A stretch of 64,000 nt of DNA, from positions 1,404,177-1,468,176 of the forward strand of contig MU001670.1 of assembly GCA_010093515.1 (NCBI GenBank), given 5' to 3'. Source of the stretch: Lineolata rhizophorae (Eukaryota; Ascomycota; Dothideomycetes; Lineolatales; Lineolataceae). Position numbers and translations under genes: made by a program. Below the pieces are notes generated by a model that worked only from the letters and a program-made list of their open reading frames with translations, made no database searches and was not told the origin of the DNA. Numbering within the stretch: position 1 is the first letter of the stretch; every line of letters begins with the position of its first letter. This document shows positions 11,779-22,024 of the stretch, one piece after another.

Positions 11779-12095
11779 GCGATACATTTTATGTAGGATT
11801 TTCAAGCACTCGATGCCGATCCAGGTTGGCGCTACTTTCCACTAAAATGCTGGCTCACTCGCAGGAAAATGGCTCGGGAGTATACCGGTTTCTGTTCAAC
11901 TAGACTCAAATTTCACCGTCTTTTAGAGAAAAGAAAAGCGGTCTCGGGACAACGTGAAGCTTTTATCCTGTCTGTATAGGTTATATGTACATATCCTGCT
12001 TTTGTGCTTATAAGAGCGATTAGCAATACAGGGACCACTCAAACCGTCAGGTCATTCTAACCAACCCTAGATTATCCTGCAGCGCACTACTTACC
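11779..12095. other. Convergent 3' spacer
   Basis: 317 bases between the oxidoreductase stop and the stop of the DsbA-like gene. No gene seen. Confidence 0.7.
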
Positions 12096-12899
12096 TCAGC
12101 CGCTTTCCTTTATTACCTGCTCTAGTGTCTTGACATACTCCTCGACATCTTTCGCGCCCTCCAAAGTAAAGTCTCTTCGCTTTCCCTCGACAATGACATG
12201 CGGCACGGCGTCGACGCCGTTTGCAGCCTGCTCCCTGATGAGCATCTTGACATCCAGAAGGCCTTCATACTCATCATCGATAAATCCCTTCGCCTTATTT
12301 TCTGGTATCCCCGCATCTGTGGCTGCTTTCAGCAGCGTTTCTGACGCAGACGGATGCTTCTCGTTTTCAAAGTACTGGCTATATAATGCTGTAGAACGGA
12401 GAATGAGCAATTGCCGAGCACATAAGCTTCAGACTGGTCGTCGAAACTTACAATCCACCACCTTACTCGCTTGCTCCTCACCATTCTCTTCCTGAACCCA
12501 CTGTATCAACCTGTGCGCGTCCAGTGTGTTCGCCACGGTGCCGCCAAATTTGAAATCGATGTCCTCGTTGGCGCCGTAGGCGCTCATGAGCGTCATGTAC
12601 ATCTTCATCTTCTCCTCCGAGTCGTTGTACTTGGCGCGCTTGTACCAGGAGTACTTGGCCTCGCCTTCCTTGGACGCGTCCGGGTATAGCTGATAGGGCA
12701 TGAACTTGACGTGGAAGGTGACGGGGGAAGAGGGGTTGCTGCTGCGGACTTGGTCGAGCGCTTTGCTTAGGCGGCGCTTTGCGAGATAAGTCCTGAGCAA
12801 TTTGTGAGAACGGGGGTTGAATTTAGAGGACTTGTTTGCAATGAGTTACCAAGGACAGATAGTGTCCAATGTGAACGAAATTTGAGAATCGTAGCCCAT
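12096..12899 (-). CDS. DsbA/FrnE-like thioredoxin-fold protein with CPWT site
   Basis: Member of the DsbA-like thioredoxin family (FrnE/2-hydroxychromene-2-carboxylate isomerase-like), probably a soluble oxidoreductase or isomerase. Three exons: 12899-12850, 12792-12452 and 12388-12096, about 227 residues. Intron 1 (GTAACT...GCTCAG) splits the Trp codon of CPWT; intron 2 is GTAAGT...CTACAG. The start gives MGYDSQISFTLDTICPWT, a beta strand leading directly to the active-site motif, as expected. The helical insertion contains YGANEDIDFKFGGTVANTLDAHRL, and the second half of the thioredoxin fold has AVPHVIVEGKR with the expected Pro before the strand. The usual CPWC/CPYC is CPWT (Cys15, Thr18), so a disulfide-exchange role is doubtful and a glutathione-dependent isomerase or monothiol role more likely. 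It is divergent from MAF1. Confidence 0.87.
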
Positions 12900-13650
12900 G
12901 GTGACAGCAGACCGGTAAAGAACAGACCGATTTCACGGATTGACAAAAAAATTCAAGAGCAAAGAATAACATGGATAAACGCAGTAAACTCGCTTGGTTA
13001 GAATACAAACCTACTCGAGAACTCGAGTGAGGGGGCCGAAATATCATATCACCATCAGCGACGCATTCCACATCCAGGCGCGCGGCTCAGTCCAGCCGCT
13101 CCCGACCCCTCGGGCCAGTGCGGGGTCGTCATGCCGGAAGCGGAAAGCAAAGCGGGCAGCGCGGAAGCTCGAGAGCGCGTCACCACGTCACGTGATGGAG
13201 GGATGCGTGATCGATAAGCGCGGGCTGATTGGCACTCCCCGGACAGGAGCGCGCAGTTAAACAACATCCACCCCTCGCTCGTCACCACGTCCCAAGCCCA
13301 ACCGACCAACCGCCCAGCACCAGCCAGTACATAATGCCCGCCATCGCCTGCTAGACGTCTCGTCGTCTGGCCCGATCAGCGCGCGCGTCCCGGTCCACGT
13401 AGCCAGCTTGGATCTGTCGCCCGTCTCAGCTGCTCTCGCTCTAGCAGGGTTCCTTTGTCTGGAAGAGATTCCGGAATCGGCGCCGCCACCTCTTGCGCGT
13501 CCACAGCACCCTTCCTCACCAATTGCAAACAGGCGTGCGAGATAGCCAGCGGTTTACCACTACGGCTTCCTGCGTGCACCACTGCTTCGGCTCGCCCCAC
13601 CAACCCCGCAACACCAACATCATACTCTGTAGACACCAAACCCTCCAAGT
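12900..13650. promoter_or_regulatory. Bidirectional promoter DsbA-like / MAF1
   Basis: 751 bases between two start codons on opposite strands. It holds a perfect TCACGTGA palindrome at 13188-13195 and several CCAAC/CCAAT-like pentamers. No coding sequence is supported. Confidence 0.65.
13188..13195. promoter_or_regulatory. TCACGTGA E-box
   Basis: An 8-base palindrome matching the binding consensus of Cbf1/CPF1-type and other bHLH factors. It sits in the shared promoter between the DsbA-like gene and MAF1. Occupancy is inference. Confidence 0.4.
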
Positions 13651-14755
13651 ATGAAGGTACATACCTCCCTTGACACCCTTTAGCTCATCATCACCGCGCT
13701 ATAACCACCTCTTCCCGAACCCGCAGTACGTCTCCACGCCCGAATTCGAGTTCGTCACGGGCGCTCTCAACTTCGACACGGCCGATTGCCGTATCGAAGG
13801 TGGCTGCGACCTGTACACGACGCGTGCCGCTGGCGCCGACAAGAAGCTGTACAAGAATATCGAGCACACGCTCGAGTCGCAGCATGAGTCCATCCTGCGG
13901 CTCTCTGCCTCGCTGTCGCCGCCGCAGGCCGACGCCCTCGCGCCCTCGCTCAACTTGTCGCGCTCGTCTCCCTTCGGCCCCCTCAGCCAGATATCGTCGC
14001 GGCGGACCTTCGCATACCTCATCGCAACCCTCAACGCCTCGCACCCCGACTACGACTTCTCGTACACGCTGCGGCCTACGGACTTCCGCAAGGAGCGCAG
14101 CCTGCGCGGCGTCATGAATACCATCGACTCGACGCTGTTCAATCTGCGACCGCGGACGAGCGGCGCACTCCTCGCTGTTCCCATGTCGGCGACGGGCGTT
14201 CAGATGCCGGGAGGCACTTCGACGTGGGGTCCGCGCATGTGGCAGCTCATTGATAAGGAGATCTCGTTGCGCGATTGCGCCGTGTATTGCTACTCGCCCG
14301 AAGAAGATCCGATGGACGGCGAAGATGGCGCCATCTGGAGCTTGAATTACTTCTTCTTTAACAAGGCGATTAAACGCGTCTGTTACATCTACCTGCGAGC
14401 GCTAAGCATCATAAGTCATAGCCCCGCTAGTACCTCGAAAAGGAAGAAGTCGTCGCGCAATTCGCTGAGCATCGGTAGCAGCGCGGGAAAACGCGCTAAG
14501 TATTGGCTTGGCGACATGGCCGAAGGTGTCGACACCTCTGGCGACTGGGGCGAGGAAGACGATGATGACATGGTGATCGAAGAGCCCGGTGATGATGAAG
14601 TTGACCGAGACGACGACCTCGAGACGCCTCCTGCGGAGGACTCCGATGTTGTAAATTCTGAGGATGATATGGACGATGACGAAATAACTCTGCAGCGCAA
14701 CAAGAGCTCTGTGAGAGCTATGAGCGAGCACATGATGGATGCCATGGAAGTTTGA
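13651..14755 (+). CDS. MAF1: MAF1, repressor of RNA polymerase III
   Basis: Negative regulator of RNA polymerase III that links nutrient and stress signalling to tRNA and 5S synthesis, shuttling between cytoplasm and nucleus. Two exons: a 6-nt exon 13651-13656 encoding only Met-Lys, intron 13657-13726 (GTACAT...CCGCAG), then 13727-14755; about 344 residues. The joined start MKYVSTPEFEFVTGALNF is the typical fungal beginning and settles the start. MAF1 conserved boxes are all present: the Y-K-rich A box (GCDLYTT...KKLYKNIE), the B box (SPFGPLSQISSRRTFAYLIATLN...FSYTLRP) and the C box (WQLIDKEISLRDCAVYCYSP and SLNYFFFNKAIKRVCYIYLRA). The tail carries a basic patch (KRKKSSR), AKYWLGD and a long acidic run, as in fungal orthologs. 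It faces BUD32 tail-to-tail. Confidence 0.95.
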
Positions 14756-15154
14756 GTTCTCGGAGGTAGGGGTCTTTCTTTCCTTATTCAGTAAGGCGTT
14801 CGACGGACTTTCACGCATACGTTTTTCGTACTTATGCGACGGTCTTCGGGCGTTTTCCGCTCGTTCCTTCCGGTGGGAGCGGTTAGGCATCGGGCTGGCG
14901 CCTGCGACGATACCATTGCATCTGTACGGTTATTTTAATAGGCAGGGGATAATCTAGTCCCAAGCCTAGCGGGAGCTAGATTTCCTTCTCGGAGTCTGTA
15001 ATGCTAGTTAATTAGTATTCGATAATTATGGGTCTTGTTGAGCTGTGCCGTACGCGAACGTTCTACAATGATTCCCGTATATCAGAAACCAAAGGCCAAA
15101 CGTCACGATAACATCTTGAACAACACTCGACATACCCTTCAGCCCATAGGAGCC
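14756..15154. other. Convergent 3' spacer MAF1/BUD32
   Basis: 399 bases between stop codons; untranslated 3' ends presumably. No gene seen. Confidence 0.7.
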
Positions 15155-16204
15155 TTATCCAATCATGCTTCTCTTCCTCCCCCTTGCCCTCACATCCTCC
15201 AGCCTCCTCAGCGCTGTCTTGGCGCCTTTGTAGCTCTCACCGTATACCCGCAGCACCTCCTGGAATAGCTCCTCTGCAGCAGGATGGGTGCTTCCGAACG
15301 CGCGCTCCAGTACGTACAGGTCAACGGCGCGGTCCTCGTCCTGTGGTGTTTGAGCTGCGAGCCCGAAGTCGATCAGCCACACAGTGCCATGCTGAAGTAG
15401 CGCCGTGGCGTCGAAGTCGTCTTCGCTCTCTTCCGCAGCAACTATTGTTTCCTCATCGGTTTTCCTAGCGCCAGTAGCGGCGGAAATGCGCTCTCCGCTT
15501 TCATCGGAGGGTTCAAGACCTGCTGGGATTGTAGTAGCCGGCGGCGGGGGACGGATCATCAGGTTGCTCGTCGTCAAGTCACCGTGGACGACGCCGATCT
15601 CGTGCAGGCGGCCGACGGCGCGGCCGACGCGCGCCATGAGACCCCAAAGGGCGGCGCTGTGCTCGGGATTAGGGTCGGCGGTGGCAGGGGCGGAGGAGGA
15701 GGAGATGTCATGGTGATGCTGGTGGAGGAAGTGGTCGAGGCAAGCGCGGATGGTGAGGCCGGGGATCCACTCCATAGCCAGCCAGCCAGCTATATGATGT
15801 TACGGGTAAGTTAGTGACTAGTCTCCAACAAAACGCTTCTCCGCATGAAAAAAATACATACCAACCCAGTCCGCGCCCAGCACCGCCGGCACCCTGACGC
15901 CTTCCCGCCGACACTTGACCAGCGAGCGCGCCTCGGCCAGCAGCCGCGCCTTGGTCAGCCGCCGGTCCAGCGCAGCGTGCCGGTATGCCTTGGCCGGGCG
16001 GTACTTGAGCGCGCACGCCGTGTCCAGCGTCAGGAACGCCGTCCGAAAGAGCAGGGACTCGGCGCCTTGCGTTACGAGGCGCGGGGGTGGTAGCGGCGCC
16101 GAGGCGGGGAGGAGTGCGGGCTGAGGGGGTTCCCCGGAGGCGTTGGAGGTCGATGGGAACGGAGTGAAGGGCGGAGGGAGAGTGTGCGGTGTGTATGGTG
16201 CCAT
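15155..16204 (-). CDS. BUD32: BUD32/PRPK kinase of the KEOPS complex
   Basis: Small atypical kinase/ATPase of KEOPS/EKC, which acts with Kae1 in making t6A37 on ANN-decoding tRNAs and also affects telomeres and transcription. Two exons: 16204-15862 and 15789-15155, with intron 15861-15790 (GTATGT...ATATAG), about 325 residues. Family marks in order are LVTQGAESLLFRT (modified glycine loop), ALKYRPAKAYRH with the catalytic lysine, RLTKARLLAEARSLVKCRREGV, then across the intron DWVAGWLAMEWIPG, the catalytic loop VVHGDLTTSNLMIRP and LIDFGLA (DFG). The end is a basic tail, RGRKRS. The protein is longer than yeast Bud32 because of a Pro-rich N-terminus and acidic inserts before the DFG strand. I chose the ATG at 16204; an in-frame ATG at 16384 would add 60 residues with no family likeness. 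Confidence 0.93.
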
Positions 16205-17528
16205 TGTGGTGGGAAAAAGGAGGTTGTTTGCTGTCTGGAAAGAGAGGGCGCGCGGTGGAATGGACGTGCTTGCAGGATGAAATTTCGTTGCAGTGGGGCT
16301 GCATAGCGAGGTGGACTCGGGGCACGGTTCACCACGTACGCCCGACAACTTCATCGCCTCACCCAAGCAGAGGCCGTCCTCCAAACCAGGTACGAATTAT
16401 AGGTACCTGCTTGACTGTAGGCTACGCATAAACTATATTTTCGACCTCACCTCCTGCCACTAGCCAACAAATCTCAAAGGTACCAGTAGCAAACTATTTC
16501 CCCGGCGAACCCACCCGTCAGCCGCAGTTCTATCCGCCATGCTCGACGACTCGGGATAAGCCAAACACAGCTTCTCAACACAGTTGCAAGGCAACTACAA
16601 TATTCCACAGAACAAGTGTATTTTCCTATCTCAAGCATTCACCAACCTCAGGAAATGTTTCCATCGATCCAACCCATCCCATTCGTCGTGGCATCAGTCT
16701 CATTTCTTCTTCCTCTACCCCGTCAAAGGCAAGTTGAAGAAAACGAATGACGCTCGTCCTACTCCTAATGCCATCCTAGCCCACCACCAGAAGTGAAGGC
16801 AAAGGCCCAGAAGAATCACCCGCAAAATATTTGGTGACTGACAAGAAAGTGAAAGAAAGAAGGCTTGCAATTCAGACACCATTGTTTCCTTGCTCCCATG
16901 TTAAGACCGCACACCTGATCCACCGCTCATCTTCATTTGCTCCTCCTATATCTCGTTGGGAGGCCCGCAGACCCGTCCAGAAAGAGAAAAAAAAGTGACA
17001 AAACACAAGCAAAAGTGAACACATTTCGGCAATACTAAGGGAATTTTGGAAAGACAGAAAAGCTATTGCTAGTCCGTGCCTGGTCGCAGACTACCCGTCA
17101 ATTCTTCTCAATGAGCCTTGCAGAAGCAACGGCGGCGTAGGATCTGCAACTATTGGGCTGCAGGGACCAAGACTAACAAGGCTAGAAAGAAGCTTAGTCG
17201 GTAAAGGGAAGTATACAATATGTTGGAAAAGGACGCTAAAGGCATCAGTCTCTGGAAAGTGTTGGCTGAAGACTGTGACTTACTAAAGCTGCGACCTGAT
17301 GACACAAAAGCAAAAGCAAAAGCAAAAGCAAAAGCAAAAAGAAACCGATCATCATGGCCGTGAAACATAAGCGAGGTGGATGGGTGAGGCCCGCCCACCA
17401 GCTTCATATGGACAACGGGTTAAACGCCGGAGCGAGCCGCGGTCCAACCAATATCCACCATACGTCCTACGGGGAAAAGAAGACGGTGCCAGAGTCCGTC
17501 CAATGCCACTCATGCCTCTTATCGTCAG
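16205..17528. other. Intergenic region upstream of BUD32
   Basis: 1.3 kb holding the BUD32 promoter and the 3' end of the next minus-strand gene. A short hexanucleotide tandem repeat lies at 17305-17340. No gene supported. Confidence 0.6.
17305..17340 (+). repeat. (CAAAAG)n microsatellite
   Basis: Five perfect CAAAAG units followed by CAAAAA. Confidence 0.95.
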
Positions 17529-19208
17529 TTAAGCGATGGAGCTCTTCCGCTTCTCAGCGTTGGTCAGGACCAGCAACGGAGTCTTGTTGCGTCGATCCAT
17601 CGGCGCAGGCTTTCCATCCTCACCGCGGACGTCCGTACCTTCATCGCTGCTGACGCTAGTGGCCGAGTACGAGCCATTGGCATCACCGGAACCCTTCCTG
17701 TCCCGCAAGCGCTCCATCTCCTTCCGCTCGGATCCGATCACCCCGTTTGCCGCAGCCCGCAGACTTCCGATGCTTGGCTTTCCAGACAAGCTTCCGCTGC
17801 CGCTGTCGGAATCATTGTCCGAGGACGTGGAGAACGTGATCTCATTCTCACTGACAGGGGTCATGCTTCCACCACTGCCGGTGAGGACACCACGACGCTC
17901 AATTCCGGCACGAACCAGGTTATGGACCGCACGACGACGTTGACGAGCCGAAAAGTTCTTGGAGCCCTCATGCTTAGAAGTCGGGCGACTGACTAGCTCC
18001 TCCATAGGCGGAGGATTCCGAGGCTGACGAATGGGATGTTCGCCAGCGCGGTTCTGGCCAGGGCCAAAGGTTCCGGTAGTAGGGGTTTGCGGAAAGCCGG
18101 ACGAGCGAGTGAATGCAGACTTCGGGCCGTCACTAGAGTTGGCAGCATTTGTATTGACATTAAAAGCGAGAGACGACGACTTTTTATGCCCACGACGGAA
18201 CGCGTTAGCAGATGGAGGCGGAAGTGGAGTCACATCCTGGGGAGGCGACGGAGATCCCTTCGGCGGAGAAGTGCTACGAGCATTGAACGGATTCCGATTG
18301 ACCTCGTGAGGCGGGGAGACCTGGAAGGAAGGCGTGTCTGGCTTGGAAGGCGATGTCAAGTACGTAGGCGTAGGCGGCGGAGGCGAGTTGGCCAACTGGG
18401 TCTGCTGCTGTCTCTGAGCACTCGGGTCCGTAATGTATTCCATCTGGCTGGTCAGGTGGTTGAGAGCCAAGTAGACGCCTGGCTGGCCAGGGACCTCTTG
18501 AATGACCGTCATGCCTTGAGGAAGCATCTGATTGTACATGCCACCTTGGGGACTAGCTGGGGTCATGGGGAACTGCTGAGACTGACGAGAAGCCTGTCCG
18601 CCGAGGTTCAGGCCCTGCATTTGCACTTGGAGCAGCTGTTGCTGGAGTTGCTGCTGGCGCTGAGCAAGATACATTTCAGTGGCCATTAGCTGGGCAAGAA
18701 CGTTCGGATCCATAGGCTCATCATCCGGGCCGCCGTAGTTGATTTGGGGAGGGGCGAGGACCTGCTCCGGAAGCGAATAGTACTGCTGGCCAGCATTCAT
18801 GGCGTACGGATTGTTGTAGCAATTCATGCCAAACCCAGCACCGGTCGCCGTCTGCGGAACACCCTGACCCATGCCATTGGAGCTCTGTCTGGTATACTTG
18901 GCCGAATCGAAGCCGGAAGGGTGCTGGGACATGTTGTACGGAGCAGAGGCAGGTGGCGCGGTCGGAGTCTTGGGTGCAGTACGGAGGCCGGCGAGCAGGT
19001 GCGAGCGACTCGTGCGCGGAGTGGGGTTGTCAACTTGGTCCTCAGTGATTGATCCAATCTTCGGAGGCGAGGCCACGCTGAGACGCTTCAGCTGGGACCC
19101 CTTGCCACGAGAAGCGAACCCAGCAGTGGGAGCGCCAATACCTCCGTTGGGAGAAGCAAAATTGTTGCTATAAGTCATTTGAGCAAGACCGCCAGCGTCG
19201 ATGCTCAT
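17529..19208 (-). CDS. Large disordered fungal protein of unknown function
   Basis: One frame of 559 codons, starting MSIDAGGLAQMTYSNNF. Not assigned to a named family. The composition is that of a real protein, not of a chance frame: Ser/Pro/Gln/Asn-rich with recurrent short blocks such as SQLKRLSVASPPKIGSI, TPRTSRSHLLAGLRTAPKTP, a glutamine coiled-coil-like segment (MATEMYLAQRQQQLQQQLLQ), GVYLALNHLTSQMEYITDP, several SP/TP sites and, near the C-terminus, SARQRRRAVHNLVRAGIERR, a basic helix that looks like the conserved core. It ends LVLTNAEKRKSS. No membrane segment or signal peptide. The many SP/TP and RxxS sites suggest a phosphorylated regulatory or RNA-associated scaffold; that is inference. 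Confidence 0.8.
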   Translation of the reverse strand: MSIDAGGLAQMTYSNNFASPNGGIGAPTAGFASRGKGSQLKRLSVASPPKIGSITEDQVDNPTPRTSRSHLLAGLRTAPKTPTAPPASAPYNMSQHPSGFDSAKYTRQSSNGMGQGVPQTATGAGFGMNCYNNPYAMNAGQQYYSLPEQVLAPPQINYGGPDDEPMDPNVLAQLMATEMYLAQRQQQLQQQLLQVQMQGLNLGGQASRQSQQFPMTPASPQGGMYNQMLPQGMTVIQEVPGQPGVYLALNHLTSQMEYITDPSAQRQQQTQLANSPPPPTPTYLTSPSKPDTPSFQVSPPHEVNRNPFNARSTSPPKGSPSPPQDVTPLPPPSANAFRRGHKKSSSLAFNVNTNAANSSDGPKSAFTRSSGFPQTPTTGTFGPGQNRAGEHPIRQPRNPPPMEELVSRPTSKHEGSKNFSARQRRRAVHNLVRAGIERRGVLTGSGGSMTPVSENEITFSTSSDNDSDSGSGSLSGKPSIGSLRAAANGVIGSERKEMERLRDRKGSGDANGSYSATSVSSDEGTDVRGEDGKPAPMDRRNKTPLLVLTNAEKRKSSIA

Positions 19209-22024
19209 TATTGATCGTCTAAAAGTTTGATGTGGCTGCCGGGATTAAAGCGTTAAGCTTCGATATCGAAATGCGCCGCTGATCGGTCGCGGCAGGACGC
19301 GTAACGGAAGGCACGATGAGGAAAATGCTCTGGAAGAGAGAGTCTGGCTGGTCAAAGCCGGAAACTTGTACAAGGCTGGCTTCGTCGCTAGGCGAAAACT
19401 TTTTTTTTTTTTGGTTTGCTAGGCTCAGGCGTCTTCTGGAAGCCGCTTCGCTGAAGAGTGAAGTGCGTGGACGGACGCGGGAGTCGAAATTAGATGATTA
19501 AGGTGTGGCCGCTTGATGCGATAGAGAGAAGGACGTAAAAGCTTTTATGGAAGAAGTAGAAGGAAAAGCAAAAAGGTCGATAAGCCCGGTGGCACGGGTG
19601 GAACTTTGGATCCGCAGCGAGTTGGCCGTGCGGGCGATCTGAAAACGCGTGTTGCGGGTCAGGAGCGGACAGATCGCTTGGTAGCTTGCCAGAGGGCGCA
19701 AGACTTGCTGGGCGAAACCGAAGTCGCGCGCTCGAGACACCGGGAGCAAAGAGGGAGTGAAGCGAAGTGAAAATTCCGGTAGGCGGGTATCGACAAGTTT
19801 AATACAGGAAAGACCTCAGGCCGAGAAACGGTACGGACGACGCCAGGCGAGGACGAACGGAGCAACTGAGCGATCTCTTCCGGGTCGTGACGGGGCTGCT
19901 TGCGCTGCAAAGCACGAGAGAAAAGAGAGCGGGCAGAGTTTGGCGTGCACCGTCAGGGGCGACAATTAGATTAACAAAGGACGGAGAGGCAAACTCGCCG
20001 TAAGTAAGATGCAAGGCGTAGCAGGGCCTGGTGAGGGGAACAGAAGGCGAGAGGGAGGGGAAAGAAGAGACGGAGGCTGGCGGTGGTGGAAGGGGATGAA
20101 GGAGAGAGGAGCGGGTGGAGGAAGAGGGATGCGAGGACTCGAGGCGGGAGACAAAGAAGGGGAGCGGGCTCGGGGCGGCGGCCGGGCGAGGAGCGCGCAG
20201 GTGGTATGTCGAAGGCGCGACCGGCCGGGGCAGCCGCCCGCCATTGGCCGCTCCTGCAGGGGGGGCGCGCCCAACGAGGGAAAGCTCGCTCCAGCCAGTC
20301 AGCCTGGCCGGTTCCGGGCGCGGCCAATCACGGGCCCGGGCCTCCCCGCGACCTGGCCCGCGAGACGGCTGTCTTACTCGGTGCGTCGTCCAGTCACCGT
20401 CCGGGAGCTCCGGTCGTCTGTACCTAGGTATGCCTTCTCGGTGCCTACCACGCTGTCGCAAGCACGACAATTGCCTCGAGCTGTTCGAGGAAGGCGCCCG
20501 GAACGGGCGTTGATCGCACGTGAATCAGGTAGCTGCCTCCACGAGAGAGCCCGCTCGTGCTAGCCCGCTTCTGTGCAAGGCAACACTCGAACACCGTGTC
20601 TGGCCCAGTGGGCGTCGACAGCCGCGCCCCCCTCGCTTGCGCCTTCCTTCCTGCCTTGCCCGTGGCGCGACGCCCGCTGCCCGTCCGTGGTTCGCCTGTC
20701 CAACGGCCCACGGGTCACCTTTGATTAGGCCCCTCCCTAGCGCTATGTATAGCTCGTTCCCGCTCAGGTACCATCGCCCTCCCAGCCACGCGCCGTCCGC
20801 TGAACTTCTTCTGCAGTTTGCGGCTTTGATCTTCGTCCCCGACTCCAACAGTGGAGGCGGGTTGCTATTGCTCGACCATCGACCTCGGAAAAAGAGAGGC
20901 AAGAATAGACAAAATCCAATTCGCCCGCCTGTTGCTGTAGCGTGCATGCGCGTCGTCCCGGCGCCTACCACCCACAGCGACCGGTCTAGTTCTCGTGGTC
21001 GCCTGCCGGCCACTCGTCCGCCAACTGCACCTATCTTCATGCTTAACGGTCCGACCTAAGGGGCCAAGGGCCAAGGAGCGCCCCCCCCCCCCCCGGGCCC
21101 GCGCCCGCCGACCGGAAGCTGTTTGCCATGCCCGTAAACCACCCCTTTCATTCACTCTGCCTGAAGATGCTGTTTTTATGCCGAACGCAGCTCATGTTTA
21201 TCGCATGCGGGACGGAAAAAGCGGCGTTCATCGGCGCTCCGGGAGAGCTCGGCTGCAGCCGTAAGGCGCGCGACACCGTTCCCTGACTCTTCCCTTCAAG
21301 CTCGGGTCTCGGCCGCCTTTTTTTGGCTTGGCCCATCAACTTCAGGCGCGATCGCCGTTTCATTTCGGCTGGGGTGCTGTTGGACGACGCTCTCGCCGAC
21401 TCGGGCCAAGCCTCGCTCCAGCCTCTTGAAACACGCTGGCCCGGCGCCCTGCGTCAGCCCTAATCATGGGCCTGGCGAGCGCAGTACAGCTAAACACCAT
21501 CCTGCTTGCTCAGGAGTAGGGTCGCGCCATCGAATGAGAGGAGGTGCACACGTGCAAAGGTAACAAAATCAAGCTCAATTTCGCTATCACCTACTTAGTC
21601 TGCATCGTGAAGACCACGTGCCTTCTTTTTTTTTTTTTGGGGGTATTCTCAAGTGCAAAGCGCACTTTTTGGGAATAACAAAAGGGAATGATTTTCTCCC
21701 CCCGCATCAAAGACGGAGTTCTATCCACCGGCTCTCCTGGCTTGATATCGCTTCCCACCATCCTCAGACTTGAAACCGGACGATGGTCCGAGCTATGGTG
21801 TCCGCCTACCGTAGGGGTACATACGTATTTTCCGAAGCTGAAGACTCCACTTTGGCTATTTCCCGAGACCATGCCCTATCTTCAACCTGAGTATCACGGA
21901 TCCTCGACGTAGTGCGCAAGGTGAACGTATCATGTTCGGGTAACCTAGAGCGTAGAAAAAGCAGAATCAATACGCCGGCGCTAAAAGTTTGAACATCGTA
22001 ATTGTCCAGAAGCCCATAATCATC
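19209..22024. other. Intergenic region
   Basis: 2.8 kb. The first part is probably the promoter and 5' leader of the 559-residue protein gene. Contents noted: a T13 run at 19400-19412, a very GC-rich stretch 20.1-20.7 kb whose overlapping long frames are non-protein-like, and a C14 run at 21081-21094. No gene supported. Confidence 0.6.
21081..21094 (+). repeat. C14 homopolymer
   Basis: Fourteen C in a row, followed by GGGCCC. The length may be unstable or mis-sequenced. Confidence 0.9.

Noticed and set aside
16205-16384. Upstream in-frame ATG extending BUD32 by 60 residues
   Set aside because: The extra residues have no likeness to the family and the 16204 start gives a typical N-terminus; kept only as an alternative.
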